Assembly (NCBI RefSeq): GCF_003203515.1
Contig: NZ_BGNG01000003.1
Coordinates: 186,001 to 250,000, forward strand
DNA from: Glaciecola sp. KUL10
Lineage (GTDB): Bacteria; Pseudomonadota; Gammaproteobacteria; Enterobacterales; Alteromonadaceae
DNA length: 64,000 bases
Direction: 5' to 3'
Of this stretch, positions 20,521 through 30,250 are shown piece after piece (within the stretch, counting starts at the first letter, position 1; each line of letters opens with the position of its first letter). The translations under genes were made by a program, and so were the position numbers. Under the pieces are notes generated by a model, which ran no database searches, was not told the DNA's origin, and worked only from the letters and a program-made list of their open reading frames with translations.

Positions 20521-21078
20521 CTATACTTCCATCAGCTCTTTTTCTTTATCAGCAAGTATCTTGTCAACCTGCTTGATAAAGTCGTTGGTAAGAGATTGAA
20601 TGTTTTCTTCTCCAGCCCGACTTTGATCTTCACTGACTTCTTTTTCTTTAAGTAATTCTTTGATATCGCTGTTTGCATCACGTCGAATGTTTCGGATGGC
20701 GACTCTGCCTGATTCAGCTTCAGCGCGCACAACTTTTATCAAGTCTTTCCTGCGCTCTTCAGTCAATGCTGGCATTGGGATGCGAATTGCACCACCTGCA
20801 CTCATAGGGTTTAGGCCTAAATCAGATTGCATAATTGCTTTTTCAACAGCTTGAATTGCGCTCTTGTCGAAAACAGAAAGCGCTAATGTCCGGTTATCTT
20901 CTGCAACAATATTAGCGAGTTGTTTTAACGGCGTATTGGTGCCGTAATAAGGCACCATAATGCTGTCTAGCAAACTTGGGTGAGCGCGACCTGTGCGAAT
21001 CTTACTTAGCTGGCTGCGAAGCGCTACAATACTTTTTTCCATGCGCTCCTGCGCATCCATTTCAATTTCATCAATCAC
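20521..21078 (-). CDS. frr: Ribosome recycling factor
   Basis: A 185-residue protein, the same length as E. coli RRF, with the family pattern [14 protein letters not shown] and [16 protein letters not shown]. With EF-G it splits post-termination ribosomes. The start is a GTG at 21078 with AAGGA nine bases upstream. It lies 12 bases after pyrH and 3 bases before uppS in a tightly packed operon. Confidence 0.96.
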   Translation of the reverse strand: MIDEIEMDAQERMEKSIVALRSQLSKIRTGRAHPSLLDSIMVPYYGTNTPLKQLANIVAEDNRTLALSVFDKSAIQAVEKAIMQSDLGLNPMSAGGAIRIPMPALTEERRKDLIKVVRAEAESGRVAIRNIRRDANSDIKELLKEKEVSEDQSRAGEENIQSLTNDFIKQVDKILADKEKELMEV

Positions 21079-21090
21079 GTTGTGTAATCC

Positions 21091-21837
21091 TTATTTATTT
21101 TCTACTTTTTCTGGATGACAAATAGTGGTGCCTTCGTCGCCGCCTAAAACAACACTCTTAAGGCAACCTGGCTTATTCATATTAAATACACGTATTGGTA
21201 AATTATGGTCTCGAGCAAGAGTAAAAGCTGAAAGATCCATCACTTTCAATTCTTTTTCTAGCACTTCTTGATAGCTGATTTGCTTTAATAAAACCGCATC
21301 AGGGTTTTTAACCGGATCTTCGTTGTAAACACCATCAACTTTTGTCGCCTTAAGTACAGCGTCAGCTTCGATTTCAATACCGCGTAAACATGCTGCTGAA
21401 TCAGTGGTGAAGAAAGGGTTGCCAGTACCGGCTGAGAAAATAACTACTCGTCCTGCTTTCAATAGACTAATTGCGTCAGTCCAGTTGTATGAATCACATA
21501 CACCGTTAAGAGGGAAAGCAGACATGAGGCGAGCATTTACAAAGGCTCTATGCAAAGCATCACGCATAGCAAGGCCATTCATCACAGTGGCTAGCATGCC
21601 CATGTGATCGCCAACTACGCGATTCATACCCGCTTTGGCAAGGCCTTCGCCTCTAAACAGGTTGCCACCACCAATAACCAAACCAACTTCAATGCCCAAT
21701 TCTACTAATTCTTTAATTTCGAGCGCCATGCGATCTAATACCTTAGCGTCGATACCAAACTCTTCATCTCCCATCAATGCTTCGCCGCTAAGCTTAAGCA
21801 AAATTCGTCGATAGGCTGATTTGGGCGTAATACTCAT
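21091..21837 (-). CDS. pyrH: UMP kinase
   Basis: A 248-residue amino-acid-kinase-fold enzyme that phosphorylates UMP to UDP. Diagnostic blocks are [32 protein letters not shown] and [12 protein letters not shown]. It is the first gene of the pyrH-frr-uppS-cdsA-dxr-rseP-bamA-skp run. It is separated from tsf by a 518-base gap holding a terminator and two inverted-repeat elements, so it probably has its own promoter. A TACAAT hexamer on the minus strand at 21876-21881 is a possible -10 element without a clear -35. Confidence 0.96.
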   Translation of the reverse strand: MSITPKSAYRRILLKLSGEALMGDEEFGIDAKVLDRMALEIKELVELGIEVGLVIGGGNLFRGEGLAKAGMNRVVGDHMGMLATVMNGLAMRDALHRAFVNARLMSAFPLNGVCDSYNWTDAISLLKAGRVVIFSAGTGNPFFTTDSAACLRGIEIEADAVLKATKVDGVYNEDPVKNPDAVLLKQISYQEVLEKELKVMDLSAFTLARDHNLPIRVFNMNKPGCLKSVVLGGDEGTTICHPEKVENK

Positions 21838-22062
21838 GTTAGCGTGATCCTATGTAAGTTCGATTTATCCGCGTTATTGTATAATTTTGTTTATCGAATC
21901 GCATGTACTTATTTAGATTTTTTTATTTTTTGCGGGAATGGTTTTGAGTTTGAGTGGTTTTTGTTTGTTTTTTGGGTTTTTGATAAACGATTTTGCAATG
22001 CAAAAATTAACGGTGATTCAATTAAACTATAGAGCATGCACTACCAAAGAACATTCAGCGCG

Positions 22063-22168
22063 TCAGATGAACCCTAAGCATTCATAAAAGCTTCCAACAC
22101 AGGACGTGTTGGCAGCAGCGGCCATGGATGGCGCACAGCGGTTTTATGAATGCTTAGGGTTTATCTGG
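22063..22168. repeat. Long palindromic (MITE/REP-like) element with internal hairpins
   Basis: Two 20-base arms are perfect inverted repeats (22070-22089 and 22142-22161). The pairing extends outward to 22063/22168 with only G-T pairs added, giving about 27 paired positions. The 52-base centre holds a second hairpin (CCAACAC / GTGTTGG, 22094-22112) and a third short one (GCCAT / ATGGC, 22121-22132). No coding capacity and no flanking target duplication are evident. The shape suggests a non-autonomous mobile or REP-type element; copies elsewhere in the genome would be needed to prove this. Confidence 0.6.
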
Positions 22169-22231
22169 CAAAAGCTGAATATTGCTTACGGAGTGCGGTG
22201 GTTGATGTGAGGTTTGCTAAGTTCCAAGGAG

Positions 22232-22251
22232 ATTCCCTTTTTCAAGGGAAT
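22232..22251. repeat. REP-like hairpin (ATTCCCTT / AAGGGAAT)
   Basis: An 8-bp perfect stem with a 4-base loop lies in the context GAGATTCCC...GGGAATGACG. This resembles dispersed short palindromes found in intergenic DNA of many proteobacteria. Only one copy is seen in this window. Confidence 0.45.
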
Positions 22252-22309
22252 GACGATTCTTCGATGCTGCATTGGTTAATGGCGTTTCTTGATGTTTCAT
22301 TTTTTGATG

Positions 22310-22337
22310 AAAAAAAAGCACCCATTGGGTGCTTTTA
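22310..22337 (-). terminator. Rho-independent terminator of rpsB-tsf
   Basis: Read on the minus strand, AAAAGCACCC / GGGTGCTTTT forms a 10-bp stem with a 3-base loop, followed by a run of eight T. It begins about 20 bases after the tsf stop. Confidence 0.92.
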
Positions 22338-22355
22338 AAAAGATTCAAACAAAGC

Positions 22356-23228
22356 TTACTTTTTAGCAGCTTCCATTTGTGCCGCCACTTCAGCAGCAAA
22401 ATCTTCAGATTTCTTCTCGATACCTTCACCCACTTCAAAACGGATAAAGTTAACAACATCAGCGCCTTTGCTCTTAAGCAATTGCTCAACTGATTGAGAA
22501 GGATCTTTAATGAACGCTTGGCCAGTTAGACTGATTTCGCCAGTGAATTTCTTCATGCGACCAGCAACCATCTTCTCAGCGATATCAGCTGGCTTGCCAG
22601 ACTGAACAGCGATGTCGATTTGGATTTCTTTCTCTTTTTCAACAACTTCAGCAGGCACATCAGCAGGCTTAACGAACTGAGGACTTGCAGCAGCAACGTG
22701 CATAGCGATATCTTTTGCTAGCTCTTCATCACCACCGTTTAGGATAGCAATTACGCCGATACGACCGCCGTGAACGTATGCACCAAGGTTATCACCTTCA
22801 ACGTTGATTACACGACGAGGTGAGATGTTTTCACCGATTTTAGCTACCAATGCGTCACGAACAACAGTTACAGTTGAACCTTCAAGCTCAGCTGCATTTA
22901 ATGCGTCCATGTCATTGATGTTGCCAGCAGCTGCTACGTCAACAAGTTTGTTACCGAAAGCTAAGAAACCTTCGTCACGAGCAACGAAGTCTGTTTCACA
23001 GTTTACTTCGATCATTGTTGCTCTACCGTCAGCTACTTTAGTAAGGATCACACCTTCAGCTGCGATACGACCTGCTTTTTTAGCCGCTTTAGCTTGACCA
23101 GACTTACGCATGTTTTCAATTGCTAATTCGATGTCACCATCAGTCTCAACAAGCGCTTTTTTACAATCTAACATGCCAGCGCCAGTGCGCTCGCGAAGTT
23201 CTTTAACCAGTGCTGCAGTCACTGCCAT
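22356..23228 (-). CDS. tsf: Translation elongation factor Ts
   Basis: A 290-residue guanine-nucleotide exchange factor for EF-Tu. The N-terminal UBA-like part carries [19 protein letters not shown], and the core contains the conserved [10 protein letters not shown]. Codon use is strongly biased, as expected for an abundant protein. It follows rpsB by 114 bases and ends in a strong terminator, so rpsB-tsf forms the usual two-gene operon. Confidence 0.97.
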   Translation of the reverse strand: MAVTAALVKELRERTGAGMLDCKKALVETDGDIELAIENMRKSGQAKAAKKAGRIAAEGVILTKVADGRATMIEVNCETDFVARDEGFLAFGNKLVDVAAAGNINDMDALNAAELEGSTVTVVRDALVAKIGENISPRRVINVEGDNLGAYVHGGRIGVIAILNGGDEELAKDIAMHVAAASPQFVKPADVPAEVVEKEKEIQIDIAVQSGKPADIAEKMVAGRMKKFTGEISLTGQAFIKDPSQSVEQLLKSKGADVVNFIRFEVGEGIEKKSEDFAAEVAAQMEAAKK

Positions 23229-23342
23229 TTTCTTATCCTCAAAATCTGTCTAGAATTTAGAAAAAGGGAGCGGATGCTCCCCTTTTAAACTTGCTTAATC
23301 AAAACCTACGATGGTAAGTCTCGACAAAAACTTAAAACGCGC

Positions 23343-24077
23343 TTATTCAGCCGCTTCTACGAAGTCGTCTTTACCCGCTGCTGCAATTGCAACATCAGCA
23401 TTACGACCTTCAAGAACAGCGTCTGCTGCAGCGTTAGTGTACAACTGAACCGCACGGATCGCATCGTCGTTACCAGGGATAACGTAGTCAACACCGTCTG
23501 GGTTTGAGTTTGTATCTACTACACCCACAACTGGAATGCCCAAGTTGCGCGCTTCGTTTACTGCAATGTGCTCATGATCAGCATCGATAACAAAGATCAC
23601 GTCTGGAAGACCGCCCATGTTTTTGATACCACCTAAGCTGCTTTCTAGCTTAGTCATTTCGCGTTGAAGCATCAGTACTTCTTTTTTGGTAAGCTTATCA
23701 AACGTACCGTCTGCGCTTTGCGCTTCAAGGTCTTTAAGACGCTTAATCGACTGACGAACTGTTTTCCAGTTAGTCAACATTCCACCTAACCAACGCTTGT
23801 TCACGTAGTATTGACCAGATTTGATTGCTGCTTCTTTTACTGCTTCACTTGCTGCACGCTTAGTACCAACAAACAATACTTTGCCTTTCTTGTTAGAAAC
23901 ACTTGAAAGGTAGTTCAACGCTTCGTTGAACAAAGGAACTGTTTTTTCTAGGTTGATAATGTGAACACGGTTACGTGCGCCAAAAATGTATTGAGCCATT
24001 TTTGGGTTCCAGTAACGAGTTTGGTGACCGAAGTGAACGCCTGCTTGAAGCATGTCGCGCATTGAAACATTTGCCAT
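23343..24077 (-). CDS. rpsB: 30S ribosomal protein S2
   Basis: A 244-residue S2 protein with [27 protein letters not shown] at the start, [11 protein letters not shown] and [39 protein letters not shown]. The frame is open a further 19 codons, but the ATG at 24077 has AGGAAA five bases upstream and is the conserved start. It is transcribed from a strong promoter about 180 bases upstream. Codon use is highly biased. Confidence 0.97.
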   Translation of the reverse strand: MANVSMRDMLQAGVHFGHQTRYWNPKMAQYIFGARNRVHIINLEKTVPLFNEALNYLSSVSNKKGKVLFVGTKRAASEAVKEAAIKSGQYYVNKRWLGGMLTNWKTVRQSIKRLKDLEAQSADGTFDKLTKKEVLMLQREMTKLESSLGGIKNMGGLPDVIFVIDADHEHIAVNEARNLGIPVVGVVDTNSNPDGVDYVIPGNDDAIRAVQLYTNAAADAVLEGRNADVAIAAAGKDDFVEAAE

Positions 24078-24412
24078 GATAATTTTCCTGTAATTGGGGT
24101 TAGGCCTCCATATACCCCTTCGCTCGATCTTCATTTTTATCGCAATGCTTTAAAAAATCAGACACCCCGAGTTCAGTGTCGGTATATGTGTGTTTTAAGT
24201 AAAAATGTACTGTATAAACTCGAACATAAACCGCATATATCCAGTCATCATTCGAACAGCGCGCGCTTTATATCATTTTGAACCCACTTATTCAACAAAA
24301 AGCTTTACTGAAGTTTGTAATGTCGCTGTACACAAAACTCACTAAAAGTTAAACTTATGCCCGAAAACATAGAATTCTACACCAGAGTCTCTTGACTCCA
24401 ACGAGGTTAATT
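24078..24412. other. Divergent rpsB/map intergenic region with a long rpsB leader
   Basis: About 335 bases. The rpsB promoter is at 24267-24295, giving a 5' leader of roughly 180 bases. On the minus strand the leader contains GACAC...GTGTCTGATTTTTT around 24140-24182, a short stem followed by a T-run that looks like an attenuator. In relatives the rpsB leader binds S2 for autogenous control; that role here is inference. The map start region is at the right end. Confidence 0.5.
24267..24295 (-). promoter_or_regulatory. Sigma-70 promoter for rpsB-tsf with GC-rich discriminator
   Basis: On the minus strand TTGAAT (24290-24295) and TATAAA (24267-24272) are separated by exactly 17 bases. The -10 is followed directly by GCGCGCGCTG. 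A GC-rich discriminator is typical of promoters of translation genes under stringent (ppGpp) control. Confidence 0.75.
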
Positions 24413-25207
24413 TTGGCAATAACGATTAAAACACCTGAAGAAATCGAAAAAATGCGGGTAGCTGGAAAGCTGGCGTCTGAAGTATTAATGATGATTGGCG
24501 AGCACGTGAAAAAAGGCGTGACGACAGGTGAGTTAGATAAGATTTGTCACGATTATATAGTAAACGAACAACATGCGATCCCCGCGCCCTTAAACTATGG
24601 AAACCCTCCGTTTCCAAAATCGATTTGCACTTCGGTAAACCACGTTATTTGCCACGGTATTCCCGGCGACAAGAAACTCAAAGACGGAGATATCGTGAAC
24701 ATCGACGTGACGGTAATAAAAGATGGCTATCACGGCGATACCTCCAAAATGTTTGTCGTTGGAAAGCCAAGTATTCTTGCAGAGCGTCTTATTAAGGTCA
24801 CTCAAGAAAGCCTTTACAAGGCAATTCGAATTGTAAAACCAGGCGTAAGACTAGGGGATATTGGTCATATCATCCAGACTTATGCCGAATCTCATAAATA
24901 CTCGATTGTTCGCGAGTATTGTGGACATGGTATTGGTGCAACGTTCCATGAGGATCCTCAGATTGTCCATTATGGAAAACCGAATACTGGAGAAGTAATA
25001 AAAGCAGGTATGTGCTTTACGATTGAACCGATGATAAATGCAGGCAAGCGTTATTCAAAAATTCTGCCTGATAATTGGACCGTTGTGACTAAAGATAGAA
25101 GTTTAAGCGCTCAATGGGAACATACTTTACTCGTCACTGAAACGGGGGTTGAGATTCTAACGCTAAGAGATGAAGAAACAATAGATAGAATAATAAACCA
25201 CAGCTAA
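24413..25207 (+). CDS. map: Type I methionine aminopeptidase
   Basis: A 264-residue enzyme, the same length as E. coli Map, that removes the initiator methionine. It begins AITIKTPEEIEKMRVAGKLASE. The metal-binding residues lie in the NIDVTVIKDGYHGDTSKMF block, the YCGHGIG histidine, the FTIEPM glutamate and the WEHTLLV glutamate. The start is a TTG at 24413 with GAGG six bases upstream, which gives the conserved N-terminus; the frame is open to another TTG at 24392. It is divergent from rpsB, the usual placement. Confidence 0.96.
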   Translation: MAITIKTPEEIEKMRVAGKLASEVLMMIGEHVKKGVTTGELDKICHDYIVNEQHAIPAPLNYGNPPFPKSICTSVNHVICHGIPGDKKLKDGDIVNIDVTVIKDGYHGDTSKMFVVGKPSILAERLIKVTQESLYKAIRIVKPGVRLGDIGHIIQTYAESHKYSIVREYCGHGIGATFHEDPQIVHYGKPNTGEVIKAGMCFTIEPMINAGKRYSKILPDNWTVVTKDRSLSAQWEHTLLVTETGVEILTLRDEETIDRIINHS

Positions 25208-25298
25208 TTCAGCGTTATCCAAATCAATCATCAGCAACATTCAATTTTATTGAACTGTCAGCACAATGGCGGTCGCGCATAAAGCGCAAGGAGTAAAA

Positions 25299-27932
25299 GT
25301 GACGATTAATGCACTAATGGAAGAAATCAACCAGATTGACTCCATCGATAATATCGCGGCTTTTAAAGCTAGCGTTGCACATCATTATGAATATTTAAAC
25401 GAACAATTTGATCAAGTTCACGTCGACGAATTAGTCACCGCGAGATCAGACTTGGTCGATGCATTGTTATGTAAGGCTTGGTCATTACTCTCTCTTGACT
25501 TGGAAAACAAGCTAACCTTATGTGCTGTCGGTGGATATGGTAGAGGTCAACTTCAACCCTACTCAGATATCGACTTATTGATACTTTCTGAAAAGAGAAT
25601 CAATAAAGAAATTGAAGAAAAAGTGGGTGTATTTATCACCTTTTTATGGGATATCAAACTCGATGTAGGTCAGTCGGTAAGGACGATTAGTGAATGTTGC
25701 TCTTTAGCCAAAGACGACATCACGATTGCCACAAACCTTGTTGAAGCTAGAGTGCTTATTGGGTGCGAGTCTACCTTTGAAAAATTGATGGACAAAGTAA
25801 GTCACCCACGAATTTGGTCTAGTAAAGATTTCTTTTTAGCCAAACGCCATGAACAAATAGAACGTCACCGAAAATTTAACGATACCTCATATAACTTAGA
25901 ACCGAATGTGAAAGAGAATCCAGGATGTCTACGTGATATCCAAAATATAGGCTGGATAGCTAAAAAGCATTTTCGCGAATATGACGGCATGACACTCATC
26001 GGTCACGGTTACTTTACCGAAGTCGAGCATGCTGAATTAATTGAGTGCCGTTCGAATCTCTGGCGAATTAGGTTTGCCCTTCATTTAGTAGCCAAACGAA
26101 GTGAAAACAGGCTGCTATTTGATTATCAAACGGACGTGGCAGCATTTCTGGGTTATGGAGACGGCAAAGCTGCTGTCGAAAAAATGATGAAAATGTTTTT
26201 CAGAATAGTTCGTCGTATTACTGAACTGAACAATATGTTGGTTCAACGTTTTCACATGGATGTCTTAGGGCTAAAGATTAAGAAAACAAAGCGCTTAAAC
26301 GAGTCTTTTTCAATATGTGACACATTGATTTCACCCTCGCACTCAGATGTTTTCAAAAAGCCGTCTGATATTCTCGATTTCCTCGACTTAATCAGTGAAC
26401 ACGAAGAAATTAAAGGCTTAGACGCTGACTGTATTCGTCAATTACGAAACGCTCGACGCAAGTTTCAAGATCAGTACTATCACGAATGTGCCGATTGCCG
26501 AGTTAGATTTATCAAATTAATGAAAAAACCATATTTTTTCAGGTTCGCTTGGGATGTAATGTATCAGTACGGCATACTTCAGTCGTATTTGCCTGAGTGG
26601 GATAAAATCGTAGGCATGATGCAATTTGATTTGTTTCACGCATACACGGTTGATGAGCATACCCACCGACTGGTAAAACACGTCTATCGTTATTTTGTAG
26701 AGCCAGCTACCTTTCCTCGTTGTCATCGAATAGTTAAAGATCTTGATAAGCCTGAGCTTCTTTTTATTGCGGCGATTTTTCATGATATTGCAAAAGGCCG
26801 TGGAGGCGATCATTCGACACTTGGTGCTGAAGATGTCGCAGTCTTTTGTAAAGCTCACGATCTCTCTGAATCAGATAGCCAAATTATCGCTTGGTTAGTT
26901 GAGCACCATCTACTAATGTCAGTAGTTGCTCAACGTCGGGATATATATGATCCAGACGTGATCGAGCAATTTGCCACATCGATGAAAAGTCAAAGTCACT
27001 TAAAAATGCTTTACGCCCTAACACTTGCAGATATTCGAGCTACCAACGATAACTTGTGGAACGATTGGAAATCATCGTTATTAAGAGAGCTATTTTTGTT
27101 AACCCAACAAGCCTTAGAGAATGGCTTAGAGTGTGAAGTCACATTAGATCAACGAATCAATGAGCACAAAGAAAAAGCTAATGCATTATTAAGAGATGCT
27201 GGTGTCAGTGTGCAACAAGCTGATACCTATTGGCGACAAATGTCGAAAGACTATTTTGCAAGGTTTAAGCCCATCCAAATCGCATGGCATACCCAAACAA
27301 TTGTGGGACACGGCGCTGTCGATGCAGAAGATTTCTTGGTTGCAGCCAGTGACACGACATCAAAAGCAGGCACAGAGCTCTTGATTTACTGCAAAGACCG
27401 CCCTGCTCTTTTTGCTCAAATAGCTTCAGTATTAGATAGTCGGAATTGTTCTATCCATGACGCACAAATCACCGTCACTTCTGAAGGCAACGTATTTGAT
27501 AGCATGATAATCTTAGATCAAGACGGCGAGAGACTTAGCTCAGAAAGCCAAATCAACAATCTATGTGATGCTGTTCGTTCACAATTGTTGAAGCCCGGGC
27601 GTTCTCACGCTAACAAGCGCAAGATGTCAAGGCAAATGAAACAACTTGATGTACCGACTAAAGTTCGGTTTTACTCTAGCCAAGACGATGCAACCCTAGT
27701 CGAGCTAGAAGCGCTAGATGCGCCAGGCTTGTTAGCTAAAATTGGTCACCTTTTTGTCGACTTAAATATCACATTGAAGCTTGCCAAAATTCAAACTATT
27801 GGCGAGCGAGCAGAAGATGTCTTTATCGTATCGAATGAAGACGGAAGAGCATTGACCCAAGATCAAGAAGTAACCTTGAAAAAACAACTTATCCTTAAAC
27901 TAGACCAACCAGAAGTGAATCACGCAATATGA
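25299..27932 (+). CDS. glnD: Bifunctional uridylyltransferase/uridylyl-removing enzyme GlnD
   Basis: An 877-residue nitrogen sensor that uridylylates or deuridylylates PII according to glutamine level. In order: a nucleotidyltransferase domain with GGYGRGQ at residue 78 and aspartates D90 and D92 (SDIDLLIL), a GlnD-specific linker, an HD phosphohydrolase domain ([13 protein letters not shown]495/D496), and two C-terminal ACT domains. The frame is open to an ATG at 25266. A GTG at 25299 has a perfect AAGGAG five bases upstream and was chosen. Its stop overlaps the dapD start by four bases. Confidence 0.96.
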   Translation: MTINALMEEINQIDSIDNIAAFKASVAHHYEYLNEQFDQVHVDELVTARSDLVDALLCKAWSLLSLDLENKLTLCAVGGYGRGQLQPYSDIDLLILSEKRINKEIEEKVGVFITFLWDIKLDVGQSVRTISECCSLAKDDITIATNLVEARVLIGCESTFEKLMDKVSHPRIWSSKDFFLAKRHEQIERHRKFNDTSYNLEPNVKENPGCLRDIQNIGWIAKKHFREYDGMTLIGHGYFTEVEHAELIECRSNLWRIRFALHLVAKRSENRLLFDYQTDVAAFLGYGDGKAAVEKMMKMFFRIVRRITELNNMLVQRFHMDVLGLKIKKTKRLNESFSICDTLISPSHSDVFKKPSDILDFLDLISEHEEIKGLDADCIRQLRNARRKFQDQYYHECADCRVRFIKLMKKPYFFRFAWDVMYQYGILQSYLPEWDKIVGMMQFDLFHAYTVDEHTHRLVKHVYRYFVEPATFPRCHRIVKDLDKPELLFIAAIFHDIAKGRGGDHSTLGAEDVAVFCKAHDLSESDSQIIAWLVEHHLLMSVVAQRRDIYDPDVIEQFATSMKSQSHLKMLYALTLADIRATNDNLWNDWKSSLLRELFLLTQQALENGLECEVTLDQRINEHKEKANALLRDAGVSVQQADTYWRQMSKDYFARFKPIQIAWHTQTIVGHGAVDAEDFLVAASDTTSKAGTELLIYCKDRPALFAQIASVLDSRNCSIHDAQITVTSEGNVFDSMIILDQDGERLSSESQINNLCDAVRSQLLKPGRSHANKRKMSRQMKQLDVPTKVRFYSSQDDATLVELEALDAPGLLAKIGHLFVDLNITLKLAKIQTIGERAEDVFIVSNEDGRALTQDQEVTLKKQLILKLDQPEVNHAI

Positions 27933-28753
27933 ACCAGTTACAATCAATTATTGAACATGCATTTGAAACACGCGATAGTTTTACCGCGGCAACTGCCTCT
28001 GACGAAATTAAAAATGCCGTTAGCGAGTGTATTGAGTTACTCAATACAGGAAAAGGCCGTGTTGCAGAAAAAATTGATGGTAAGTGGCAAGTTAATGATT
28101 GGCTAAAAAAAGCCGTATTACTTTATTTTAAATTACACGATAACAAGATTGTTGAAGGTGCAGAGTCAAATTACTACGATAAAGTACCACTGAAATTCGA
28201 AAATTATGATGAAGCTAGATTTGCAGCAGAGGGCGTGCGTGTTGTGCCACCAGCAGCAGTTAGAACAGGTACTTTCCAAGGCAAGAACGTTGTACTAATG
28301 CCATCTTATGTCAACATCGGTGCCTATGTAGACGAAGGTACGATGGTTGATACATGGGTAACCGTAGGCTCGTGTGCGCAAATAGGCAAAAACGTACATC
28401 TTTCTGGCGGTGTAGGAATTGGTGGTGTATTAGAACCACTGCAAGCAAACCCCACCATTATCGAAGATAACTGTTTTATCGGTGCGCGCTCAGAAATTGT
28501 AGAAGGCGTTATTGTTGAGGAAGGTGCGGTGATTTCAATGGGTGTTTATATCAGCCAATCTACACGTATATACGACCGCGAAACTGGTGAAATTACATAT
28601 GGTCGCGTGCCTGCGGGCGCAGTAGTCGTGTCGGGAAGTCTACCAAGCGAATGTGGTACTCATAGTCTTTATGCAGCAATCATCGTCAAACGTGTTGATG
28701 AGAAGACCAAGGCGAAAGTCGGTATCAATGAAATACTTCGCGGTGCTGAGTAG
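27929..28753 (+). CDS. dapD: Tetrahydrodipicolinate N-succinyltransferase
   Basis: A 274-residue left-handed beta-helix acyltransferase, the same length as E. coli DapD. It succinylates tetrahydrodipicolinate in lysine and diaminopimelate synthesis. Family blocks include [30 protein letters not shown] and [27 protein letters not shown]. The ATGA overlap with glnD indicates coupled translation; glnD-dapD adjacency is common in gammaproteobacteria. A terminator follows. Confidence 0.97.
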   Translation: MNQLQSIIEHAFETRDSFTAATASDEIKNAVSECIELLNTGKGRVAEKIDGKWQVNDWLKKAVLLYFKLHDNKIVEGAESNYYDKVPLKFENYDEARFAAEGVRVVPPAAVRTGTFQGKNVVLMPSYVNIGAYVDEGTMVDTWVTVGSCAQIGKNVHLSGGVGIGGVLEPLQANPTIIEDNCFIGARSEIVEGVIVEEGAVISMGVYISQSTRIYDRETGEITYGRVPAGAVVVSGSLPSECGTHSLYAAIIVKRVDEKTKAKVGINEILRGAE

Positions 28754-28785
28754 TATTTCCAGCCAATAAACCCATTTTTTATGAG

Positions 28786-28816
28786 CCTGAAGTACTCTTT
28801 AAGTACTTCAGGTTTT
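28786..28816 (+). terminator. Rho-independent terminator of glnD-dapD
   Basis: An 11-bp stem (CCTGAAGTACT / AGTACTTCAGG) with a short loop is followed by TTTT. It lies between the convergent dapD and yqcA genes; the T-run favours the plus strand. Confidence 0.85.
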
Positions 28817-28836
28817 CTATTCAACGAATGGGCCGA

Positions 28837-29289
28837 TTAAGACTCAATTAATTGCGGAACTAGATTTTCTAGCCAAGGAACCACTTCCTCTTCGGCCGCA
28901 AGTGTCTCGATTGCATCCACCTCTAGCATCTCAGCAACAGGTTTACCTTGTAATTCAGTCAATAATTCTTGAAATTGCTTCCCTGCTCCACAGTAACTTT
29001 CACCGTAACTGCTATCACCTAACGCGGCGACAGCAAAAGGTTTGCTGTTCATCATTGGAAACTCATCCCTTAAATCTGAAAAAAACAATTCAAGATTAGG
29101 TGGGACATCGCCCTGACCGGTTGTGGATGTAATGACTACAACCGCATAAGCATCAACAAAATCTGATATTTCGGGGTCAGTAAACACTTCACTTTCGATA
29201 CCATGTTTTTCGAACATCCCGCTTGTTTCTTCAGCGACATGTTGAGCATTCCCATACACTGAGCCTGCAAAAATACTAATTTTAGCCAT
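28837..29289 (-). CDS. yqcA: MioC/YqcA-type flavodoxin
   Basis: A 150-residue single-domain FMN flavodoxin. The phosphate loop is in FAGSVYGNAQHVAEE, and the FMN-ring loops are STTGQGDVPPNL and LGDSSYGESYCGAGKQF. The sequence pattern and its place directly behind truC match E. coli YqcA (149 residues). The electron-transfer partner is unknown. It lies 39 bases after truC in the same direction, so the two form an operon. Confidence 0.88.
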   Translation of the reverse strand: MAKISIFAGSVYGNAQHVAEETSGMFEKHGIESEVFTDPEISDFVDAYAVVVITSTTGQGDVPPNLELFFSDLRDEFPMMNSKPFAVAALGDSSYGESYCGAGKQFQELLTELQGKPVAEMLEVDAIETLAAEEEVVPWLENLVPQLIES

Positions 29290-29328
29290 GTTACTTCCTT
29301 TAATAATGCTTCTAGTCTTGATGACTCA

Positions 29329-30102
29329 TCAGACCTGAATAAATGATTTTTCAGGACTATAAATGGACTCAGTTTCAACATCAAATAAATCCACAAGTTT
29401 TTGCAAATCCAGGCTTGGCGCAGACTTTACATTTAACACACACTGTTTATAGGGATGAAAGCATTGAAATTGAACTGCGCCCAATGCTAACTGGCGAAAA
29501 TCAAGGACTTGGCGAGCAAATCTATTTTGCGTGCCATCACCATGAGTGGTATCACCTATTATAGGGTGCCTAATATGCGCCATATGTCGTCTCAACTGGT
29601 GTTTTCTCCCCGTTACTGGACACAACTGAACCAATGAGAACCTTGCCTGCTGATAACGTCCGACAGGTTCTGGCACCTCAATTTTGGCTAACCGGCGACC
29701 ACAAGTGACTGCCGATTGTGCTTCTTTATTTTGTTTTGCCTTTGCATCCGTCTTTTTATCTAACTTTTCTTTTAAAGCATAATCAATATCAATTTTTGCT
29801 GGCGCATAGCCACGCAACACTGCGAGGTACGTTTTATGGGTTAACCCTTGTTCAATTACCGCAGAAAAGTCTTTTGCGCTCTGGCTGGACAGCGCGAATA
29901 AAATGATCCCGCTTGTTGGCTTGTCTAATCTATGCAAAGGGTAAACGTATTGACCAATTTGGTCGCGTAAAACCTGCATCAAGTAAACCGTTTCATGTCT
30001 ATCAATCATGCTTTTATGCACAAGCATATTCGCTGGTTTGTGCACGGCGACTAGATGTTCGTCTTGGTAAAGTATCTTTATTTCTTGAGTGTTATTGGTC
30101 AT
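29329..30102 (-). CDS. truC: tRNA pseudouridine(65) synthase TruC
   Basis: A 257-residue RluA-family pseudouridine synthase. The catalytic aspartate is in the HRLDKPTSGIILFAL motif. VHKPANMLVHKS near the N-terminus and VTGRKHQLRRHMAHIRHPIIGDTTHGDG are family blocks. It modifies U65 in tRNA-Ile and tRNA-Asp in E. coli. Pairing with a YqcA flavodoxin supports TruC rather than another RluA paralogue. Confidence 0.92.
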   Translation of the reverse strand: MTNNTQEIKILYQDEHLVAVHKPANMLVHKSMIDRHETVYLMQVLRDQIGQYVYPLHRLDKPTSGIILFALSSQSAKDFSAVIEQGLTHKTYLAVLRGYAPAKIDIDYALKEKLDKKTDAKAKQNKEAQSAVTCGRRLAKIEVPEPVGRYQQARFSLVQLCPVTGRKHQLRRHMAHIRHPIIGDTTHGDGTQNRFARQVLDFRQLALGAVQFQCFHPYKQCVLNVKSAPSLDLQKLVDLFDVETESIYSPEKSFIQV

Positions 30103-30250
30103 TCGAGTTGCAGTTGAATATCTAGAGTAAACTCGGCTAGTTTACGTTGTTTTTTTGAGTTGAGGTGGTTTTTATTATTAGTATTCGTCAGTTCCAAAGA
30201 TCTTACTCGCTTGATACTATTGCCCCTCAGAAAAGAAAAGAAAGAGAAAA

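Larger units (their letters stand above)
21838..22355. other. 518-base intergenic region between tsf and pyrH
   Basis: It holds, from left to right, the presumed pyrH promoter region (AT-rich, 21840-22060), a long imperfect palindrome with internal hairpins (22063-22168), a REP-like hairpin (22232-22251) and the tsf terminator (22310-22337). Small open frames here have no ribosome-binding site or recognisable product. Confidence 0.7.

Noticed and set aside
26517-26858. 113-residue minus-strand frame inside glnD
   Set aside because: It is antisense to the HD domain of glnD; the sequence is a shadow of conserved codons and resembles no protein family.
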